DNA of 5,168 nucleotides from Alphaproteobacteria bacterium (GCA_021639925.1 JAJXEL010000104.1:1-5168); one strand, 5' to 3'; counted from the first letter of the stretch, positions 1 to 5,139 are shown. Translations and numbers: made by a program. Notes: generated by a model from the sequence alone, not told the origin.

Positions 1-48
1 CAGATAATGTTCCCGTTCTTCAAATTTGCGTTTTGACAAGTAACCCAT
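1..48 (-). CDS. N-terminal fragment of an unknown protein, cut by the left edge
   Basis: Reading the minus strand leftward from an ATG at 48-46 gives 16 codons open to the edge: MGYLSKRKFEEREHYL. The composition (Lys/Arg/Glu-rich, with GAA, AAA and CGC codons) resembles that of the certain genes in this window. The frame also stays open some way upstream of this ATG. A CGGAAA stretch directly before the start is at best a weak ribosome binding site. If real, the gene is divergent from the gene at 152 and shares the 103-base spacer with it. No function can be given from 16 residues. Competing short open frames exist here: minus from position 80, and plus positions 3-71 ending in TAA. The choice therefore rests only on amino-acid and codon character. 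Confidence 0.4.
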   Translation of the reverse strand, partial: MGYLSKRKFEEREHYL

Positions 49-81
49 TTTCCGACTCTGCAAAAAAATAAATCTGGCATG

Positions 82-111
82 TTGATGAAAATAAAGATAA
101 CCTACTGTTAT
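82..111 (+). promoter_or_regulatory. Weak candidate promoter for the gene at 152
   Basis: TTGATG at 82-87 resembles a -35 box and TGTTAT at 106-111 matches 4 of 6 positions of a -10 box, with an 18-base spacer. The predicted start of transcription near 118 would leave a leader of about 34 bases. The -10 box overlaps the inverted repeat at 107-123, so a repressor bound there could block it. This is consensus matching only. Confidence 0.25.
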
Positions 112-123
112 TTATCAAATAAC
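107..123. promoter_or_regulatory. Perfect inverted repeat GTTATTT-ATC-AAATAAC, possible operator
   Basis: Two 7-base arms (107-113 and 117-123) are perfect reverse complements around a 3-base centre. The repeat lies 28 bases before the ATG at 152, in the spacer between two apparently divergent genes, and overlaps the best -10 candidate. That position suits a dimeric regulator binding site. In RNA it would be an AT-rich hairpin with a tight 3-base loop and no T tract directly after it, so a terminator is less likely. Confidence 0.4.
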
Positions 124-151
124 GCAACCTTTTATCGGAAAATGAATAAAA

Positions 152-1378
152 ATGCTTTCATCTCCGTTTGATATTTTCGGTCTGCTGGACCGGCTGAAGG
201 AAACGGCGGGGCCTTATCTGCCGGAATACGGCGGTATTCTGGGCGCAGCTGCCGTTTTGGCCGTCGTCGTCAGAACGGGGCTGAAGCTTTTTGCGGGCAA
301 GCCGGCCTCATCGGGGACAAAAGTCAATGCCGCGCCTGATTCCGGCGTAAACGCGGATTCGGCCGGCAGCGGCGGCGAAAAAGTTTCCGAAGAAGAAAGG
401 TCGCCCGAAAAACAACAGGAACGGCAAAAAGAAGAAGAACTGCGCAAAACGCAAGAACAGCTGAAAGAATTGTTCGAGTTGTTTGACGAAGGAAAAGAAA
501 AACCGGCGGAACTGCAAAAAACGCAGGAAGACAAAGAGCTGGAAGAACTGGGGCTGGAACGCAGGGATCTGGAAAATTTAAAAGAACAGTATAAAGAACT
601 GGTCGTTGAAATCGCGGCGCTGATTGAAAAAGGGTTGACTCCCGTCCAAACGGCGAAAGCGCTGGTTTCCCGGACAACCGAGCAGATTCCCGTTATGGAA
701 TTGCAGCCGCTGATCGAAGCAATGTCATGTTTTTTGAAAAAAAACGAAGAGCTGGAAAAAAATACGGCCGTGATCGGTATGGATCCTCTGTTTGAACAAA
801 AAGCCGCCCTGAGCGCCTTGAAGCGCGGAGATTACGAAACGGCGTTTGATTTTCTGGAACGCCGCGCCGACGAAGCGATGAACAAAGCGGATTCTTCGCA
901 CCGCAGCGACGTGCGCGGCCCGGCGCTGGAACAGGCCGCGGCGCTGTATCGCGCCGTCGGGGTGCTGGCGCGTCCTGTTGATCCCGAAAAAAGTTTTGAA
1001 GCTTTGAAAAAATCAAAAGACTGCGATCACGAAAATGCCGTGACGGGGGCTTTGCTGGCGCGGGCGTATTATGAAAGCGGCAAAACCAAAAAAGCGGAAA
1101 GTCTGTTTGAAAACGTTGCCGCCGATACGAAAGAAAACGATTATGCCGTCCGGTACGCTGCGGAAATGATCCCGCAGATCAGGACGGAACGCGCGATGCT
1201 GCACGCCCGGCGTATCCGCGAAGAATATGAAAACCGGCTGGAAGAAACGGAAGGCCGCAGCAAAACGGCGCAGAATATTCCTTTGTCCCTGCGCAAACGG
1301 ACGGAAGTCAGTCGTACTGACAACCGATTTGTCGCGGAAGAACTGCGCGAACGCGGCAATGAACGCGACGCTGTATAA
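152..1378 (+). CDS. Unrecognised membrane-anchored coiled-coil / TPR-like protein, 408 residues
   Basis: I do not recognise this family. Residues 1-20 form an amphipathic N-terminus, and residues 27-47 (GGILGAAAVLAVVV onward) are one membrane helix, with no signal-peptide cleavage site that I can see. Residues 50-78 are a Gly/Ser/Ala-rich linker. Residues 79-160 are extremely rich in Glu, Lys and Gln and look like coiled coil, including an imperfect repeat (LRKTQE at 97, LQKTQE at 121). The C-terminal half has TPR-like helix pairs: about 214-242 (ALKRGDYETAFDFLERRADEA), 256-289, and 295-325 (ALLARAYYESGKTKKAESLFENVA). The tail beyond 345 is Arg/Glu-rich and charged. Arg and Lys follow the helix directly, which favours an inner-membrane anchor with a cytoplasmic body. 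The design suggests a scaffold or assembly factor. The start has GGAA at 137-140 as a weak, rather distant ribosome site. The gene is probably monocistronic and converges on the LRAT-like gene. Confidence 0.88.
   Translation: MLSSPFDIFGLLDRLKETAGPYLPEYGGILGAAAVLAVVVRTGLKLFAGKPASSGTKVNAAPDSGVNADSAGSGGEKVSEEERSPEKQQERQKEEELRKTQEQLKELFELFDEGKEKPAELQKTQEDKELEELGLERRDLENLKEQYKELVVEIAALIEKGLTPVQTAKALVSRTTEQIPVMELQPLIEAMSCFLKKNEELEKNTAVIGMDPLFEQKAALSALKRGDYETAFDFLERRADEAMNKADSSHRSDVRGPALEQAAALYRAVGVLARPVDPEKSFEALKKSKDCDHENAVTGALLARAYYESGKTKKAESLFENVAADTKENDYAVRYAAEMIPQIRTERAMLHARRIREEYENRLEETEGRSKTAQNIPLSLRKRTEVSRTDNRFVAEELRERGNERDAV
440..529 (+). repeat. Imperfect internal repeat in the coiled-coil region
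   Basis: The 18 bases at 440-457 and 512-529 agree at 15 positions and encode LRKTQE and LQKTQE, 24 residues (72 bases) apart. This may be a decayed duplication or simply low-complexity coiled-coil sequence. Confidence 0.4.
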
Positions 1379-1409
1379 TTAATTGGCTTTGATCGGATTT
1401 TCGGTTATC

Positions 1410-1419
1410 CTGTATACAG
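1410..1419. repeat. 10-bp perfect palindrome CTGTATACAG
   Basis: CTGTATACAG is fully self-complementary and lies 32 bases after the stop codon of the gene at 152, in the convergent spacer. CGG at 1402-1404 and CCG at 1420-1422 could extend it as an imperfect hairpin. There is no T tract, so terminator function is not supported. It may be a chance palindrome or a weak RNA 3'-end structure. Confidence 0.25.
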
Positions 1420-1430
1420 CCGTCCTGTGT

Positions 1431-1469
1431 TTGAAAGGGTATTTTTCTCTCCTCCGTAAACTCTTTCAG
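1431..1469. repeat. Long-loop inverted repeat in the convergent spacer
   Basis: TTGAAAGGGT (1431-1440) can pair with ACTCTTTCAG (1460-1469) over ten positions, two of them G-U wobbles, around a 19-base pyrimidine-rich loop. It may protect or shape the 3' end of the transcript from the gene at 152. It lacks a following T tract and the loop is long, so it is listed as structure only. Confidence 0.3.
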
Positions 1470-1471
1470 GC

Positions 1472-1490
1472 AAAGGGCGGCCTTTTTATT
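1472..1490 (+). terminator. Candidate intrinsic terminator for the gene at 152
   Basis: AAAGG (1472-1476) and CCTTT (1481-1485) form a 5-bp stem around GCGG, running into TTTTTATTT on the plus strand. The arrangement is terminator-like and well placed about 95 bases after the stop codon. The stem is short, and part of the T tract is used in it. It abuts the stop codon of the convergent gene, so the two transcripts would overlap little. Confidence 0.4.
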
Positions 1491-1508
1491 TAAAAATTAC
1501 GGGCCGCC
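1476..1508. repeat. Hairpin spanning the 3' end of the LRAT-like gene
   Basis: GGCGGCC (1476-1482) and GGCCGCC (1502-1508) are perfect 7-base complements. Within the loop TTTTT (1483-1487) can pair with AAAAA (1492-1496), giving a two-part stem with a bulge. The element covers the stop codon (1486-1488) and last seven sense codons of the minus-strand gene. It competes with the shorter hairpin at 1472-1485. On the minus strand no T tract follows, so it may stabilise the mRNA 3' end instead of terminating. Confidence 0.4.
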
Positions 1509-2058
1509 AGTTAAAGGTAGAGGCCGGTTCGGGGGACGGTTTTTTGAAAACGAAACGATATAATCTGATCCACCACGGTTTTTTGGGGCGCAGTTCTTCC
1601 TGATGGGCGAAAATGACGTCTTCCAGCTGTGAAAAGGAAACGACGTCGTTTTCGAAATTGCCGGTCAGGCAGCCTGTCGTAAAACGGTGGCAGTTGTTGA
1701 AAAAAACATTATAAGGCGTTTTTTGATTGATTTTTTTCCTGGCGCGTCTGGCCGCGGCGGCGGAAATTAAAATTTCGTCCGTATTGCCGTAGCAGGCAGC
1801 GTAAATCCGGCTGGATTTCGGATTTGTTCCGGGCGGAAAAAAGCTGGTCGGGTCCTCTATTCTGATTTCGCTGTGCCGGTTCAGTCCGACAATCCGGCCG
1901 CGGCCGATGTAAATGCCGGTATGTTCCAGCAACAGCCCCAGGTCGCATTTTAAAATGCAGCCTTTCATCGCTCGTATTTCGGGGGACGGGTACGTTTTTG
2001 CCCGTTTCTTTTTGAAATTTTTCCGCAGCATGTGCAAAAAGCGCCGGCGTTTATTCAT
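1486..2058 (-). CDS. LRAT-like (NlpC/P60 superfamily) domain protein, 190 residues
   Basis: The protein resembles lecithin:retinol acyltransferase-like bacterial proteins, a circularly permuted papain-like fold with a Cys-His centre. The N-terminal 30 residues are very basic (about 13 Lys/Arg) with no signal peptide. The core then shows EHTGIYIG (45-52, likely catalytic His46), a Pro-rich loop (68-80), an Ala/Arg helix (99-109), and NVFFNNCHRFTTGCLTGNFEN (117-137, likely nucleophile Cys123). The tail (155-190) is basic and aromatic. Family enzymes are acyltransferases, phospholipases or peptidases, and the substrate here is unknown. The second His of LRAT enzymes, usually in a V-x-H-L-like strand, is replaced by Gly58 in IVGLN; His62 is nearby. 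The start at 2058 is supported by GGGA eight bases upstream. Met31 (1968) begins nearer the domain but has no good ribosome site. The gene is divergent from potA and convergent with the gene at 152. Confidence 0.83.
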   Translation of the reverse strand: MNKRRRFLHMLRKNFKKKRAKTYPSPEIRAMKGCILKCDLGLLLEHTGIYIGRGRIVGLNRHSEIRIEDPTSFFPPGTNPKSSRIYAACYGNTDEILISAAAARRARKKINQKTPYNVFFNNCHRFTTGCLTGNFENDVVSFSQLEDVIFAHQEELRPKKPWWIRLYRFVFKKPSPEPASTFNWRPVIFK

Positions 2059-2090
2059 TCTTTATATCCCAAAGTCATCAAGCAGGCCGT

Positions 2091-2118
2091 ATTCTATCCG
2101 ATTTTTCTTTTTTTTAAA
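2091..2118 (-). promoter_or_regulatory. Candidate promoter for the LRAT-like gene
   Basis: On the minus strand, TTTAAA (2118-2113) and TAGAAT (2096-2091; 5 of 6 match to TATAAT) are separated by 16 bases. Transcription would begin near 2084, about 26 bases before the ATG at 2058, leaving room for the GGGA ribosome site at 2070-2067. The tract is AT-rich, so chance matches are likely. Confidence 0.33.
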
Positions 2119-2134
2119 GCCATTTTAAAAAAAA

Positions 2135-2163
2135 ACTTTTTTCCTGGAAAAGTTATGTATTAT
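2135..2163 (+). promoter_or_regulatory. Candidate promoter of the pot operon
   Basis: TATTAT at 2158-2163 matches 5 of 6 bases of the -10 consensus, within a TA-rich stretch that continues to 2168. The -35 region, 17 bases upstream (ACTTTT at 2135-2140), is poor, so an activator may be needed. The leader to the ATG at 2215 would be about 45 bases. I see no riboswitch-like structure in it. Confidence 0.35.
2139..2151. promoter_or_regulatory. Inverted repeat TTTTCC-T-GGAAAA upstream of potA
   Basis: Six-base arms (2139-2144 and 2146-2151) are perfect complements around one T. The element sits just upstream of the candidate potA -10 box, where a repressor or activator dimer could act on the divergent pair. 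The site is short and lies in a homopolymer-rich tract, so chance is a serious alternative. Confidence 0.3.
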
Positions 2164-2214
2164 ATATACCCTTTAAAGATGCGGCGGCCTTTTTCTGACG
2201 GGATAAAAGCAGAT

Positions 2215-3327
2215 ATGGAAAAATCACCTGTTCCTTTGCTGGAATTAAAAAGCGTTACGAAATTTTTCGGGGCGAACAAAGTTCTGGACGATATTGACCT
2301 GAGTATTAATGACGGGGAATTTTTAACGCTTTTGGGGCCGTCGGGGTGCGGCAAAACGACTTTGCTGCGCCTGATCGCCGGGTTTGAACGCCCGACGACG
2401 GGAAAGGTCATTATGGGCGGTAAAGAAATATCTCATCTGCCGCCGAACCGGCGCGCTGTCAACATGGTGTTTCAGCAGTACGCTTTGTTCCCGCACATGA
2501 CGGTTTTTGACAATGTGGCTTTCGGGCTGAAAATGAAAGGCCTGCCGAAAGAAGAAATCGAATCCGAAGTTTTTCGCGCGCTGGAAAAAGTTAAAATGAA
2601 CATGTTTTACCTGCGTTACCCGTCTGAATTGTCCAGCGGGCAGCAGCAGCGTGTCGCGATTGCCCGCGCTTTTATCAATAATCCGAAAATCCTGCTGCTG
2701 GACGAACCTTTGTCCGCTTTGGATTACCGGCTGCGCCAGGAAATGCAGATCGAATTAAAAGAATTACAGCGCGATCTGGGCATGACGTTCGTTTATGTGA
2801 CTCACGATCAGGAAGAAGCTCTGGCCATGTCCGCCCGGATCGCCGTTTTAAACGAAGGAATGATCGAACAGGTCGGCACGCCGATTCAAATCTATGAAGA
2901 ACCCAAAAATATGTTTGTGGCCAAATTCGTCGGAGAAATTAATGTCTTTGACGGTATGGTTATTAAAGTCGGGGACGCTGATTTTGAAACGATCGTCGAA
3001 GGCATGTTTTACCGGCTGCGCAAACCGGCGGCTTTTGATGTCGTGCGGGGATCAAAGATCAAGGTGTTGCTGCGTCCCGAAGACATGGTTGTCAGCAAAG
3101 TCAATGATCCCGAAGCCGAAGCGCCGGAAAACGCTTTGCGCGGCGTGATCAGTTCGTTGGTTTATAAAGGACGCACGATTGATCTGTGGATTCAGACGGC
3201 CGGCGGCAATATGGTTATGGCGACCCAGTTTTTCAACGAAGACGATCCCGATATTATTTATGAAGTCAACGATGTCGTTAATGTCAGCTGGATCAAAGAC
3301 TGGGAGGTCATTCTGCCTGATGCTTAA
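2215..3327 (+). CDS. potA: Spermidine/putrescine ABC transporter ATP-binding protein PotA
   Basis: This is the cytoplasmic ATPase that powers polyamine import. Counted from the ATG at 2215 (370 residues; E. coli PotA has 378), it shows Walker A GPSGCGKT (41-48), Q-loop FQQYALFPHMTVFDNVAFGL (86-105), signature LSSGQQQRVAIARA (139-152), Walker B ILLLDEP (159-165), D-loop SALD (167-170) and switch His197 in VTHDQEEA. The stretch EEPKNMFVAKFVGEIN (228-243) is typical of PotA, and a TOBE-type regulatory domain follows at about 285-365. The signature reads LSSGQ where LSGGQ is usual. The frame is open back to 2032, but that extension lies antisense to the start of the LRAT-like gene and is unlike the family, so 2215 is preferred. 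GGGA at 2200-2203 is a modest, somewhat distant ribosome site. The stop overlaps potB by 8 bases. Related ATPases import putrescine, iron or sulfate, but the PotB/PotC neighbours favour polyamines. Confidence 0.94.
   Translation: MEKSPVPLLELKSVTKFFGANKVLDDIDLSINDGEFLTLLGPSGCGKTTLLRLIAGFERPTTGKVIMGGKEISHLPPNRRAVNMVFQQYALFPHMTVFDNVAFGLKMKGLPKEEIESEVFRALEKVKMNMFYLRYPSELSSGQQQRVAIARAFINNPKILLLDEPLSALDYRLRQEMQIELKELQRDLGMTFVYVTHDQEEALAMSARIAVLNEGMIEQVGTPIQIYEEPKNMFVAKFVGEINVFDGMVIKVGDADFETIVEGMFYRLRKPAAFDVVRGSKIKVLLRPEDMVVSKVNDPEAEAPENALRGVISSLVYKGRTIDLWIQTAGGNMVMATQFFNEDDPDIIYEVNDVVNVSWIKDWEVILPDA
3302..3307 (+). promoter_or_regulatory. Ribosome binding site of potB, inside potA
   Basis: GGGAGG lies within the last codons of potA and ends 12 bases before the ATG at 3320. 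It is a strong anti-SD match at a slightly long spacing. It decides for the start at 3320 over in-frame upstream ATGs, which would give a long extension running inside potA. Confidence 0.6.
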
Positions 3328-4183
3328 ATCCGCGGACAATTTCTGCCGCCAGGCAGTGCTGTATTTTATCTTTATCTGGTTCGGGCTGATGGTGTTCGCG
3401 CCGAACCTGTTGGTTTTGCTGGCCAGCTTTTTATCCAGAGATCCGGTCTGGTATCTGCGCTTGCCGCTGAATTTGCAAAATTATGCCGCTTTGTCCGATC
3501 CGCAGCTGATGACGGTGATTTTAAAATCTTTGAATCTGGCGTTTTGTACGACGTTGTTCTGCCTGCTGATCGCTTATCCGTTTACTTACTTTATCGCCCG
3601 TTTTGCCAAAGAATACCGCGCGTTGTTTTTGATGCTGATTATTGTGCCGTTCTGGACTAATTCGTTAATCCGCAATTATGCGCTGATTTCGGTTTTAAGC
3701 GAAAACGGCATTTTGAATACTTTTTTGATGAAATGGGGGATCGTTTCGCAGCCGTTGAAGTTGTTATATACCAATTCAGCCGTGTTTATCGGTATGGTCT
3801 ATACGTTGCTGCCTTTTATGATTCTGCCGTTATATGCGGTGTTGGAAAAGGTGGATCTGAATTTGCTGGAGGCTGCCGAAGATCTGGGGGCGGGGCCCGC
3901 GGCTGCTTTTTTCCGCGTCGTTGTGCCGATCAGCATGCCGGGAATTGTGGCGGGCTGCATTATGGTATTTTTGCCGGCGCTGACTTTATTTTACGTATCC
4001 GACATTTTGGGCGGGCCGGATTCCGCCGTTGTCGGCAGCGTTATCCGCGATCAGTTCATGGTAATCAAGGATTGGCCCGTCGGCGCGGCAATTAATATCG
4101 CGCTGACCGTATTTATGCTGTTTTTGCTGCATATATACTATAAAAGCGGTAATTCCGTCGATCAGGAGCAGCCGATATGGTAA
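3320..4183 (+). CDS. potB: Spermidine/putrescine ABC transporter permease PotB (PotB/PotH type)
   Basis: This is one of two inner-membrane permeases that form the polyamine channel. From the ATG at 3320 it has 287 residues, close to E. coli PotB. Membrane helices are visible at about 14-37, 66-94, 101-126, 153-174, 205-227 and 255-272. Family marks are PFWTNSLIRNYA (110-121), the PLKLLYTNSAVFIGMVYTLLPF stretch (145-166), and the EAA coupling loop EAAEDLGA..(184-191) through PISMPGIVAG (203-212), which docks on PotA. DWPVGAAINI (251-260) precedes the last helix. The start overlaps potA by 8 bases and the end overlaps potC by 7, indicating coupled translation. PotH-type putrescine permeases are close relatives, so the preferred polyamine cannot be read from the sequence. 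Confidence 0.92.
   Translation: MLKSADNFCRQAVLYFIFIWFGLMVFAPNLLVLLASFLSRDPVWYLRLPLNLQNYAALSDPQLMTVILKSLNLAFCTTLFCLLIAYPFTYFIARFAKEYRALFLMLIIVPFWTNSLIRNYALISVLSENGILNTFLMKWGIVSQPLKLLYTNSAVFIGMVYTLLPFMILPLYAVLEKVDLNLLEAAEDLGAGPAAAFFRVVVPISMPGIVAGCIMVFLPALTLFYVSDILGGPDSAVVGSVIRDQFMVIKDWPVGAAINIALTVFMLFLLHIYYKSGNSVDQEQPIW
4164..4168 (+). promoter_or_regulatory. Ribosome binding site of potC, inside potB
   Basis: AGGAG ends eight bases before the ATG at 4177, an ideal spacing. It fixes the potC start and supports independent or coupled initiation within the potB end. Confidence 0.75.
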
Positions 4184-4947
4184 AGCGGGGGTTGAAATAT
4201 TTATATATCGCCGCAGTTTATCTGGTTCTGTATGTGCCGCTGCTGGTAACGATTGTTTTTTCGTTTAACAATTCGGCTTCTGCCGATGCGTGGCACGGTT
4301 TTACGCTGAAATGGTATGAAAGCCTGCTGGCGGACGGAAGCTTGATCAATTCGGCGTTCCGGTCTTTGTTCCTGGCCGCAACGTCGGCGACTTGCGCAAC
4401 GGTTGTCGGCACGATTATCGCAATCGCTTTGCACAGATATCGTTTCATCGGGCAGAAAGTGGTTTACGGATCGTTGTCCGTCATTATGTTGTCGCCGGAA
4501 ATCATTCAGGGAATTTCGCTGGTTATGATCTTTGTGATTTTGGGGATTCCGCTGGGTTTTGCAACATTATTGTTGTCGCATACGATTTTTTGTTTTCCGT
4601 TCGTTACCGTTACGGTTTTGGCGCGGTTAAAGGGCGTTAACCGCAACTTGGCGGAATCCGGCGCTGATTTGGGGGCTTCGGACGTTGATATTGTTCGTTT
4701 TATTTTGATACCGCTGATTTTGCCGGCCGTTTTTGCCGGCTGGCTGATGAGTTTTACTTTGTCTATCGACGATGTAATCATCAGTTTTTTTGTCAGCGGA
4801 AAAAATTATGAAATTCTGCCGATGAAGATTTATTCCATGGTCAGGACGGGGATCCAGCCTGACGTTAACGCGTTATGCGCGGCGTTGTTCTTCGCAACGT
4901 TTTTTGTCGTGATGATTTCCTATCGTTTGGTGCGCGGAAAAAGGTAA
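4177..4947 (+). CDS. potC: Spermidine/putrescine ABC transporter permease PotC (PotC/PotI type)
   Basis: This is the second inner-membrane permease, partner of PotB. It has 256 residues (E. coli PotC: 264). Membrane helices lie at about 8-30, 60-86, 96-121, 128-149, 176-197 and 233-249. The first helix and loop (LYVPLLVTIVFSFNNS, 18-33) and FTLKWYESLL (42-51) are typical of the family. The coupling loop is AESGADLGASDVDIVRFILIP (159-179), with EAA altered to ESG but the Gly and later Pro kept. The C-terminal segment SFTLSIDDVIISFFVSG (192-208), YEILPMKIYSMVRTGIQPDVNA (211-232), is the best PotC/PotI mark. It is the last gene of the operon. The usual next gene, potD, is absent, and 221 bases without a convincing gene follow to the window edge. 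Confidence 0.93.
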   Translation: MVKRGLKYLYIAAVYLVLYVPLLVTIVFSFNNSASADAWHGFTLKWYESLLADGSLINSAFRSLFLAATSATCATVVGTIIAIALHRYRFIGQKVVYGSLSVIMLSPEIIQGISLVMIFVILGIPLGFATLLLSHTIFCFPFVTVTVLARLKGVNRNLAESGADLGASDVDIVRFILIPLILPAVFAGWLMSFTLSIDDVIISFFVSGKNYEILPMKIYSMVRTGIQPDVNALCAALFFATFFVVMISYRLVRGKR

Positions 4948-4991
4948 AAAACGGTTAGTCAATGAACCTGATCCGAAGCGATTTTTAGGGG

Positions 4992-5025
4992 AAATTGCTG
5001 CCAGGCATTTGTCGTTTCTTTTTTT
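4992..5025 (+). terminator. Weak possible terminator directly after potC
   Basis: AAAT(T)GC (4992-4998) can pair with GCATTT (5005-5010) as a 6-bp stem with one bulged T, with a small loop between. A T-rich run up to 5025 follows, ending in seven Ts. The stem is weak and the T run begins several bases late. If inactive, transcription would continue to the strong hairpin at 5104-5131. Confidence 0.25.
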
Positions 5026-5081
5026 GCTTAGCCGATTGCGCCTATGGCTTGATGCGGTCGCGTTGCCGCTCCCTGTCGTGC

Positions 5082-5099
5082 CAAGGCTCATTGAGCTTG
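5082..5099. repeat. Imperfect hairpin in the 3' spacer
   Basis: CAAG (5082-5085) pairs with CTTG (5096-5099), and CTC (5087-5089) pairs with GAG (5093-5095), with one bulged G and loop ATT. It lies just before the strong terminator and might be a second 3'-end structure. Confidence 0.35.
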
Positions 5100-5103
5100 C
5101 AGA

Positions 5104-5131
5104 CAAAAACAGGCATCATAGCCTGTTTTTG
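5104..5131 (+). terminator. Strong intrinsic terminator of the pot operon
   Basis: CAAAAACAGGC (5104-5114) and GCCTGTTTTTG (5121-5131) form a perfect 11-bp stem around the loop ATCATA. The 3' arm carries five Ts and the 5' arm five As, so the hairpin can act on either strand. It lies 156 bases after the potC stop and is the clearest transcription end in the window. Confidence 0.82.
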
Positions 5132-5139
5132 CTTAGCGC

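Larger units (their letters stand above)
4948..5103. other. Non-coding 3' spacer after potC
   Basis: No convincing gene is present. The stretch contains a weak GGTT/AACC pairing at 4953-4968, a bulged hairpin with a T tract at 4992-5025, a GC-richer block at 5031-5100, and a hairpin at 5082-5099. A minus-strand open frame (77 residues) crosses it but is Ser/Arg/Asn-rich, runs antisense into potC and has no recognisable domain. The internal change in composition, and the repeats around it, make a small dispersed intergenic element possible. Confidence 0.5.
5021..5137. repeat. 12-bp direct repeats TTTTTGCTTAGC bounding a 117-bp segment
   Basis: Identical copies lie at 5021-5032 and 5126-5137. 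The enclosed segment holds the GC-richer block and the strong terminator hairpin. The right copy is partly the terminator's own T tract. The repeats may mark a deleted, inserted or duplicated small element, or both may be decayed terminator tails. Confidence 0.45.

Noticed and set aside
33..38. TTGACA resembling a perfect -35 box
   Set aside because: No acceptable -10 box lies 16-18 bases downstream, and it falls inside the probable minus-strand gene at the edge.
1..80. Alternative frames at the left edge: minus from 80 (MPDLFFCRV...) and plus 3-71 ending in TAA
   Set aside because: Both are possible, but Cys/Phe-rich or featureless. The minus frame from 48 has more protein-like composition. 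Only flanking sequence can settle it.
142..171. Nine-codon open frame overlapping the start of the gene at 152
   Set aside because: Too short to support as a leader peptide, with no regulatory structure around it.
214..677. Several minus-strand open frames opposite the gene at 152
   Set aside because: Their Ser/Cys/Phe- or Arg-rich sequences are what the antisense of Glu/Lys-rich coding produces. The plus frame is much longer and structured.
2101..2143. T/A homopolymer-rich tract considered as a terminator
   Set aside because: No GC-rich stem precedes the T runs on either strand. It is better explained as a promoter region between divergent genes.
2032..2214. In-frame N-terminal extension of PotA
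   Set aside because: It would add 61 residues unlike any PotA, would lie antisense to the LRAT-like gene start, and would cross the probable promoter. The ATG at 2215 gives the family's usual length.
3179..3319. In-frame extension of PotB inside potA
   Set aside because: The added residues are an out-of-frame reading of potA with no membrane-protein character. GGGAGG and the family length favour 3320.
3733..4095. 120-residue plus-strand frame inside potB
   Set aside because: It is a Gly/Arg-rich frame-shifted shadow of the permease, whose own frame has clear family motifs.
4873..5106. 77-residue minus-strand open frame after potC
   Set aside because: Low-complexity Ser/Arg/Asn composition, overlap antisense with the potC end, no domain and no clear ribosome site.
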